Assembly: GCA_019914945.1 (NCBI GenBank) | Contig: CM034101.1 | Location: forward strand, 7,823,188-7,887,187 | Origin: Typha latifolia | Lineage: Eukaryota > Streptophyta > Magnoliopsida > Poales > Typhaceae | Reading direction: 5' to 3' | Length of the DNA stretch: 64,000 nucleotides | Part shown: positions 57,793 to 64,000 of the stretch, one piece after another | Layout: every line of letters starts with the position of its first letter | Numbering within the stretch: the first letter of the stretch is position 1 | The notes under the pieces: model-generated | The model's database searches: none | What the model was told of the DNA's origin: nothing | Seen by the model: only the letters and a program-made list of their open reading frames with translations | Program-made: the position numbers and the translations under genes

Positions 57793-58370
57793 CTAGTCAT
57801 TTCTGCACAACTCGGTTTTTCTTTCAACAATCCCATTCATTTGTGGAGTTATAGGAGCTGAAAACTCATGTTGAATACCAAGAGAATCACAAAATACAGA
57901 AAAATTTTCATTTTCAAATTCTCTACCATGATCAGAACGAATCCTAACTAGGGTTGTAGATTTTTCATTCTGCAATTTTAAGCATAGTGATTTAAAAACT
58001 TCAAAGGTTTGAGACTTCTCCCGTAGAAAGGCAACCCGGGTATATCTAGAGTAATCATCGACCATTAAGAATATATAGCGTTTACCTCCAAGACTTTCGG
58101 TTTTTGTTGGACCCATCAAGTCCATGTGAACTAATTGAAGCACACGGTTGGTGGTAGCTGAATTTACCTTCTTGTGTGAGATTCGAATTTGTTTTCCAAT
58201 TTGACATGAACCGCACACTCTTTTTGACATTTCTTTCATCTTAGGTATTCTTCTTACCACTTCATGTTTGGACAGAGTAAATAATTCCTTGTGATTCACA
58301 TGTCCAAGACGTTGATGCCAGAGATCTGCAATATCGAAAAAGGCACTGTTACATTTCAGTTTATGTGAGG
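57793..58370 (-). pseudogene. Element J integrase
   Basis: The pre-integrase region (LWHQRLGHVNHKELFTLSK in pieces) with its H-H-C-C zinc site leads into CGSCQIGKQ. The DDE core follows: HMDLMGP, IRSDHGREF and PQMNGIVERK supply the three acidic residues. Frameshifts occur near 57830, 57700 and 58310, so no full protein can be made. Confidence 0.9.
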
Positions 58371-58463
58371 TTCCAACAATATAGCAATTATCAGATGTTC
58401 TAGATCCATAACATACAACATTACCATCATGATCTAGAATAGTACAATCATTTTTGGAGAATT

Positions 58464-59039
58464 TTACCTCATAATCTTCATCACAAAATTGGTGATACTC
58501 AGTAGATTTGCTTTCAAGCCCTTAACATACAAAACATTTTTGAGACTAGGAATCCCTGGAATACTTACCTTTCCTTTACCTATTACCTTTGATGAATTAC
58601 CATCTCCGAATGTCACAACTCCCCCTTCATGTTTTTCAAGATTAGAAAATAACAACTTGTCACCCGACATATGTCTTGAACAGCCGCTGTCTAAATACCA
58701 CAAATCAGAATTTAAAGCTTTCAAGGCTGTATGCACAACATAACATCTTAAATCACTTTTCTTGACCCATATGGCCTTTGTTTTCATCCCATAAATAAAA
58801 GCATTTCTAGGTTTTTGCAAAAGTTTGCAATGAGGTCGAATATGCCCTAGAATGCCACAATGATAGCATGTCGGAACAAACATTTTTCTACTCACCTTTT
58901 GTCGAGGAGTGTGACTAGAGTTTACCTTTGGTACCGTCGAAGTTTCACTAGTTTGTAGATTCAACTTCAGTTTAGAAGCATTCATCCAGGATTTCTTTGT
59001 AAATGCGGTTGATGGCATCAGGTATTCTTCCAACACCAT
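58464..59039 (-). pseudogene. Element J zinc knuckle and protease
   Basis: A CCHC knuckle CYHCGILGHIRPHC (near 58828-58870) matches the C-x2-C-x4-H-x4-C pattern of RNA-binding nucleocapsid. The aspartic protease active site LWYLDSGCSRHMSG lies near 58665-58710, followed by the LLSITN word. The DSG triad is intact. Frameshifts at both ends separate it from gag and integrase. Confidence 0.9.
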
Positions 59040-60039
59040 ACCTGTCTTTTTCAGAGATCTGAGCTTTTAGTATCTCGTCCAGTTTGTTCTTCCCTTTTAG
59101 AAATGTAACTTCTTTATGCAATCGCTCTAGTTCAATTTCATCAGCCTTCATTTTATTTTTTGCATTGCCAAGTTGTTCAGAAAGGTTTTTGACACGTTCA
59201 AGCTCCAATTTGTACTTCTCCTCAAATTGAATTCTTTCTGGTTCAATTACCTTGAGTCGTTGAAGTAGTCTAAGATTGCTTTTCTTGAACTTTTTGACAA
59301 ACATAGCCAACATCTCAACATCTAAATCACCTTCATCATCAGACTCCTCTAAATTTTGTTCAACAGTGGATAGAGCCATCCCTTTGGACTTTCTCAGTTT
59401 TGAATGACTGGACTCAAATATTTGAAGATTTCCTACCAATTGTTCAACTTTCATAGAGTCGATGTCTTTACTTTTCTCAATAGCTGTAACTTTCGCCTGA
59501 AACCTTTCTGGAAGAGACCTAAGAATCTTACGGACAATTCTATTTTTAGGAATTTTCTCTCCTAGGTTGAAACTGGAGTTGACTATATCACTCAGCTTTG
59601 CATAGAACTCATTAAATGTCTCATTCTCCTCCATACGTAGGGTTTCAAAACTAGTAGTCAACCTCTGAAGTTTCGAAAGTTTTACAGCCATAGTTCCTTC
59701 ATGAGTTGTTTCTAAGATCGTTCAGGCTTCTTTTGCTATTTCACAAGTAGAAATTCTTTTAAATTCTTCCGAGGAAACACAACTAAAAATTGCATTTATT
59801 GCTTTGCTATTCCAGCCAACTTTTTCATAATTTGTCTTATCCCATGACTCAATCGGTTTCTCAACAAACTTATCATTCACCATGTACATTGGTGGACTCC
59901 AACCGTTCACAATGGCCATCCATACACGCTCATCTATAGACTTCAAATAAGCTCTCATCCTAGCTTTCCAATATCCATAATTTGATCCATCTAGAATAGG
60001 AGGTCTAATAGATGAGGGTCCATCTCTATGAAAATCCAT
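58972..60039 (-). pseudogene. Element J gag
   Basis: The likely start is MDFHRDGPSS at 60039, 36 bases after the primer site. The LDGSNYGYWKARM block and a UBN2-type core follow (IFSCVSSEEFKRISTC, KLSKLQRLTTSFE, FYAKLSDIVNSSF, RKILRSLPERFQAKV). A lysine/glutamate-rich coiled coil (about 59050-59300) comes next. A single TGA at 59722-59724 replaces the expected tryptophan, and a frameshift near 59010 separates the knuckle. Copia remnant D holds a related gag. Confidence 0.9.
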
Positions 60040-60074
60040 GCCTATCTTATCTCTCTCAAAGAATGAGAGAACCT

Positions 60075-60086
60075 GCTCTGATGCCA
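60075..60086 (-). other. Element J primer-binding site
   Basis: On the minus strand TGGCATCAGAGC lies two bases after the 5' LTR end. It differs from the tRNA-Met site by one base and fixes the LTR boundary. Confidence 0.9.
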
Positions 60087-60088
60087 AT

Positions 60089-61326
60089 TGAAATAACCCC
60101 TAGACACACGTATGTATTTAAACACTAGGCAAAGATATTTTTCGTTTGCTTAAGTAAACATTAGACGAAATATTAAAAAACGAAAGCAGAGATGTACGCC
60201 AAGATTTTAACTTGGAAAAACCCAAACGGGAAAAAACCACTGATCCAAACTCGGATCAAAACCAATCACTAGAATAGTAGCAGTTACAAGACTGACTCAC
60301 AAAACACCCTGTCGATCCAAACGACTTTGTTCCTCTCAGTCTTGCTCGCTAGAACCCACGATTCACTGCTTCTCGTGATTGAAGTCCAATCTCAGTAACC
60401 CTCGAGATTGATCTTTCGTCTCGATAGCCCTTAAGACGAAAGATTAAGATTTGTAGATGAGACGAACCTTGTGAGTTGAAGAAGCAATGTAGCCTCCAAA
60501 AAGTCTCCTAGAATGATCTTCTTCAACCCTTCAAGTTAGGGCAACACTATCCTTATATATCATCTCCAAGATAGAGCCAAATCCAAGTTATATTCGTACT
60601 CACGAAAATCCAATAAATTGCAAACTTCATAGGTGCGTTTGAACGCGGCCCGTGTGCGTTCGAACGGCCTGACTTGATCTCAAGTGCGTTCGAACGGGCC
60701 CAAGTGCGTTCGAACGCAATAGCTTGAATTCTTTAGGTTGTGTTCGAACGCGTTTGTGAACGCGGCTCTCGGTCTGTGTGAACGCAGTGCTCGCGTTCGA
60801 ACGCGTTTGTGAACGCGGCTCTCGGTCTGTGTGAACGCAGTGCTCGCGTTCGAATGCGTTTGTGAACGCGGCTCTCGGTCTGTGTGAACGCGCAGTGCTC
60901 GCGTTCGAACGCGTTTGTGAACGCGGCTCTCTGTCTGTGTGAATGCAGTGCCCGCGTTCGAACGTGTTTGTGAACGCGGCTCTCGGTCTGTGTGAACGCA
61001 GTGCTCGCGTTCGAACGCGTTTGTGAACGCGCTCTCCCGTGTGAACGCGGTGCTCGCGTTCGAACGCGTTTGTGAACGCGGCTCTCTGTCTGTGTGAACG
61101 CAGTGCCCGCATTCGAACGCGTTTGTGAACGCGGCTCTCTGTCTGTGTGAACACAGATTTCGCGTTCGAACGCGTTTGTGAACGCGGTGTGAACGCGACG
61201 GCTTTTCTCCAATGATCTTGCAATTCTTCACACCAGAGATATTCTAGACTTGAGTAAAGCTCATATAAATGTAAAAATACACTTAGAATATTTTGAACAC
61301 AATTGCCAACAATTAAAAACCTAACA
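60089..61326 (-). repeat. Element J 5' LTR
   Basis: This 1238-bp LTR matches the 3' copy apart from scattered substitutions and about three fewer 53-bp units (array at about 60737-61195, eight to nine units, one with a 2-bp insertion and one shortened). A TATA box on the minus strand (complement at 60551-60561) lies about 75 bases past the last palindrome. Confidence 0.94.
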
Positions 61327-61470
61327 CATTCTTTCTCCCTACATAATTTTGGCAATGAAGGTGCTCTTATAAAATTGCATCGTTCTCATCAGTCCAATTT
61401 TCAATCCCCTTGTAGATTGTTGTCCACCATCTCTATTTCTTACCATCTTCTCCCTAATGACGAAATATGA
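61327..61470 (-). pseudogene. Myb/SANT-like protein remnant, first part
   Basis: On the minus strand the translation has ENWTDENDAIL, a stop, EHLHCQNYVGRKN: the first helix region of a Myb/SANT-like domain. The frame runs directly into the CATTC duplication. If element J and one copy of the duplication are ignored, it continues in phase at 51283 with GKNFTKDG. This confirms that J inserted into the domain. Confidence 0.72.
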
Positions 61471-61839
61471 AGAAAAACATCTATCTAAGAAAGCAACAAT
61501 ATGTATTATAACGATCAATTTTTTAGGCCCCATAGCATATAATAACAATGCAACATGCATGACCCGTAGCCTAATCTACGTATAGTTATTAAAATTATGA
61601 AAAAATCATCTTGTTATTACTAGTGAAACAACACATACCATAAATGGGCTATGATTTGTCAAATATATAACTATGTGAGATAGTAGAAGGATTATAATAC
61701 TTGTCCGAGCTCTCCAACAAGATACCATTGGTTGAGAAGACGCTACTTGTTAGACACGATAAATTTTGGAATATCGTTGCTTTGTCGACATCGGCTAACT
61801 AGTCAGCTAACTAGTCTTTACTGCCTTCTAATCCCGCAA

Positions 61840-62480
61840 ATCAACCAATTTAGTTAACCTTAACCCTACAAATTTATTTTTATGCCCGCATAACAATGTT
61901 CACTAACTTGTTTTGTAAGCTAGCAAACTAGACTTTGTTACCTTCTAAGCTCGCAAATCAGCCAATTTAGTTAACCTTAACCCCACAAATTTATTTTTAA
62001 GCCCGCAAAATAATATTTTACTCTTTTTAATAACCGACGAGTTACTTTTATTTTATATAATTTTTTATTAAATCTACACTAAACATTATTATTACTAAAG
62101 ATGTTTTAAAAATAATTATATTTTATGTGCTCAAATTATTTACACTATTATCTTATAAATTTTATTTTATTTGTAGGGTTCTCATTACATTACATGAAGA
62201 CATAATAATAAAGTTATTTTAGTATTTGATTACTAAACTGGTTTAGGAATTCTTAAATCAGTTTAGAGACTTTCCCTAAACCCAAAAAAAACCGGGACGG
62301 GGGTAAAGAGTTTGGCATTACCTCTTTTTTTGGTTAAAATGTTTATCTGAACATTTCTCCTTAAAATCTTAAACGCTGAAATGTTTAGAGTTTTTAGTAG
62401 GACTAAAATGTCCTAGATTTTCTTTAGTAATAAGTTTGAGGGATGATCTATTTTGGTAAATTAAATTTAGGTCAGGACTA
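61840..62480. repeat. Right end of K: subterminal array and inverted terminal region
   Basis: About seven variants of the AAGCCCGCAAAT word lie at 61840-62030. From about 62205 to 62480 the sequence, read as complement, parallels 48300-48600 (ctaaaccagtttag near 62230; ctattttggtaaatt near 62447). No coding signal is present. Confidence 0.55.
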
Positions 62481-62728
62481 GTTTGGTCAAAAACTCAAGG
62501 GTGCATCCGTCGTGAATGTCAAATCCTTGTATCAAAAGGGATGTCTAGCAACCTATAGGTTAGGTAGGCGTTTTTGTTTGGTTTTGTGGTAATCTCGATT
62601 ACCTTTAATTAAAAAAATTGATAATTTGTCAACAGCAAAATCTTCACATTCATGTGCATAACTGTTAACACTTCTAAAATGCTGCTGCTAAATCTAAGGA
62701 TTGATCATTTAAGAACAGATAAGAGTTT

Positions 62729-63564
62729 TCAGAACTTGTCCTCAGATGCCCAACCCTTTTTCTCCAGCTCCACTCTCAAAGCCTGCAAAGGAAAAATAAC
62801 ACGAACAATCCAATGTGAAATGGTTGAGATTTCGAAGAAACTTTGTTTGACTGGAACTTATAACTAGAGAAAATCTGACACAGAACATATCACTAGGAAA
62901 TAGTAAAGGTTTCACAGAATGACAGTAAGGAGGAAATAATTACAAATTGTTTATGAGCACAAATTTGTGGTATATACCTTTATCCTCTTTTTATTGATAT
63001 TGAAATCAATTATTCCAGAACGAGATGCTGATCGGTACTCAACGATTGATTTCTTACTGGATGGGAACCAAAATTCGACATCATCTATAAACTAGGGGAA
63101 TAATTAAGAACTTCAGATTCTAATATGAATGCGATTCTCCAAAGCTAGTTATATTCACAAAATAGACTATAAAAGTTACCCCCAGGATAGGACTCTCGTA
63201 TTCAACTCGAATGTAGTCTTCTTTCTTCTCTATGACTCTGGGAGTAAAATTGTCCAGCTTCATCGAGGTTACCTATCAATCAATATGTTAGTAGAGGGGA
63301 TATGTTGGAGTGCAAATGAAAATATTAGAGTAAAGTAGAATTTGAGGTAATAAAGCAGGGAATCTAATTTTCCATTTTTTCTTCTTGTTTCTTCAGCAAA
63401 GGCATGATTGACCATTTTAATGTGCATTTCTTTGATGGTCTCCTACCACTTCAAGCAGCTCTCTCATGGCTTCATTTTTGCTTATGGGCTTACGCCTACC
63501 TTCAGGGTTGTAATTCCTGGGAGGAATGTAATGTATCAAAAAGGATGACTCGAAGTTAGCAAAT
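62729..63564 (-). CDS. DUF1499 family protein, last four exons
   Basis: Four exons join in phase: 63564-63447, 63272-63180, 63091-62978 and 62782-62729 (stop TGA). All introns have GT donors and AG acceptors. The protein reads FANFESSFLIHYIPPRNY, KNEAMRELLEV, VTSMKLDNFTPRVIEKKEDYI, SPILG, FIDDVEFWFPS, then EYRSASRSGIIDFNINKKRI and LEKKGWASEDKF. FxDDVEFW and YRSASRxG are hallmarks of DUF1499. The function of plant members is not established; several are plastid proteins. The first exon would carry any transit peptide but is not seen, and may lie past the window edge. The gene is 250 bp from transposon K yet appears undamaged. Confidence 0.85.
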
Positions 63565-64000
63565 CTGACATAACAATATACCCTCAGTAAATGGTGGATA
63601 TGAATTAGAAAATAAAAAATAAGTATCTTACATCTAGTAAGTTCTCTTCTATCACACTATCATTTGACATCATGAATTTTTGAGTTTATGAGACTTTGGT
63701 CATTTTCTTTCTTAGTTTCTTCATTTTCTTTTGTTTTTTTTCAGTATTTTAGTGTGTTTTCTTCATTTTTCTTTTTGAGAAAAAAATCTAAAAAATTAAA
63801 AAAAGAGCAAAAGTAACCTACAAATTGACTCACTTGAAACCAAAATTTGCATTTTGAGTCATATTGCATAAAGTCCTTTTAATCTTGTACTTGACTTGAA
63901 TATATTATATATTGGTCTTTTGGAAAAGAAGAAGTCTTTTTTCGTCTTTGCATGTAGGATTAAAAACAGATTTCCAGTTTTGGCTTGTGGCAGCCAAGCA
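63565..64000. other. Probable intron or upstream region of the DUF1499 gene
   Basis: No exon could be recognised in this AT-rich stretch. Because the exon at 63564 starts at an acceptor, at least one more exon must lie to the right. Confidence 0.5.

Larger units (their letters stand above)
51289..61326 (-). mobile_element. Ty1/copia Sirevirus-like element J
   Basis: This 10.0-kb minus-strand element is flanked by a perfect duplication CATTC (51284-51288 and 61327-61331). Its LTRs start TGTTAGG and end GGGGTTATTTCA. The order from the right is primer site, gag, zinc knuckle, protease, integrase, reverse transcriptase with YVDD, RNase H, a 1.5-kb spacer, an accessory frame and several purine-rich tracts before the 3' LTR. 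Integrase before reverse transcriptase marks Ty1/copia. The extra frame after pol, the several gggggag tracts and the large size are Sirevirus features. Gag has one stop and pol several frameshifts; the accessory frame is intact. It splits the Myb/SANT-like frame of K. Confidence 0.95.
48300..62480. mobile_element. Probable DNA transposon K, split by element J
   Basis: The outer parts are inverted relative to each other: aatttaatttaccagaatag near 48308 (plus) matches the complement of ctattttggtaaattaaatt near 62447. Inside both ends lie arrays of the word TTTGCGGGCTTAA and variants (about 48730-49300 and 61840-62030). Such subterminal arrays are typical of plant DNA transposons. Between them is a broken Myb/SANT-like reading frame on the minus strand, a gene type often carried as the DNA-binding partner protein of PIF/Harbinger transposons. 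No transposase is recognisable. Without element J it would be about 4.1 kb. Exact ends and target duplication are not resolved. Confidence 0.45.

Overview
This window is repeat-dense nuclear DNA from a flowering plant. The evidence is plant-type Ty3/gypsy and Ty1/copia (Sirevirus-like) retrotransposons, a SINE with tRNA-type promoter boxes, and two plant host genes, one of them split by introns. A monocot is suggested, but not proven, by the strong G/C bias at third codon positions of the intact host gene at 12454-13917. There is no bacterial, organellar or CRISPR-like content.

Host genes. Only two are supported. (1) 12454-13917 (+) is a complete single-exon gene of the DUF3475-DUF668 family, to which the PSK SIMULATOR proteins belong. 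(2) 62729-63564 (-) holds the last four coding exons of a DUF1499 gene; its 5' end was not found and may lie past the right edge. A broken Myb/SANT-like reading frame (50286-51288 plus 61327-61470) is probably transposon cargo.

Mobile DNA, left to right. Element E (4454-9841, target duplication TTGAT) is a gypsy element that has lost its pol gene and carries two solo LTRs of other families. A SINE lies at 11668-11887 with an 11-bp target duplication. A copia gag remnant D (15933-34160) is split by gypsy element A (16620-33568, duplication GAATA). A is itself split by gypsy element C (19351-24368, minus strand, GAAGG) in its reverse transcriptase and by gypsy element B (25412-31477) just upstream of its integrase. 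Next come a 2.9-kb solo LTR G (34564-37480, CCCGT) inside gypsy debris F1, a second decayed gypsy element F2 (38346-41207), and two copies of another long LTR in inverted orientation (H to 45338, I from 46147). The right third is a probable DNA transposon K (about 48300-62480) split by Sirevirus-like copia element J (51289-61326, minus strand, CATTC). J carries an extra intact reading frame downstream of pol.

Most interesting signals. The CpG-rich palindrome GCGTTCGAACGC and close variants form clusters just upstream of the TATA box in LTRs of several gypsy families (A, B, C, F2) and in the LTRs of the copia element J. It appears again inside J, upstream of a TATA-like box, a CT-rich leader and a possible intron leading to the accessory reading frame. 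This suggests a promoter module shared between retrotransposon superfamilies. Also notable: the C-family LTR ends in a ladder of exact 42-bp units that each contain a tRNA-Met primer-binding site; element C has lost reverse transcriptase and RNase H while keeping one open frame across the junction; and the 5' LTR of B has been replaced by an inverted duplication of the LTR end.
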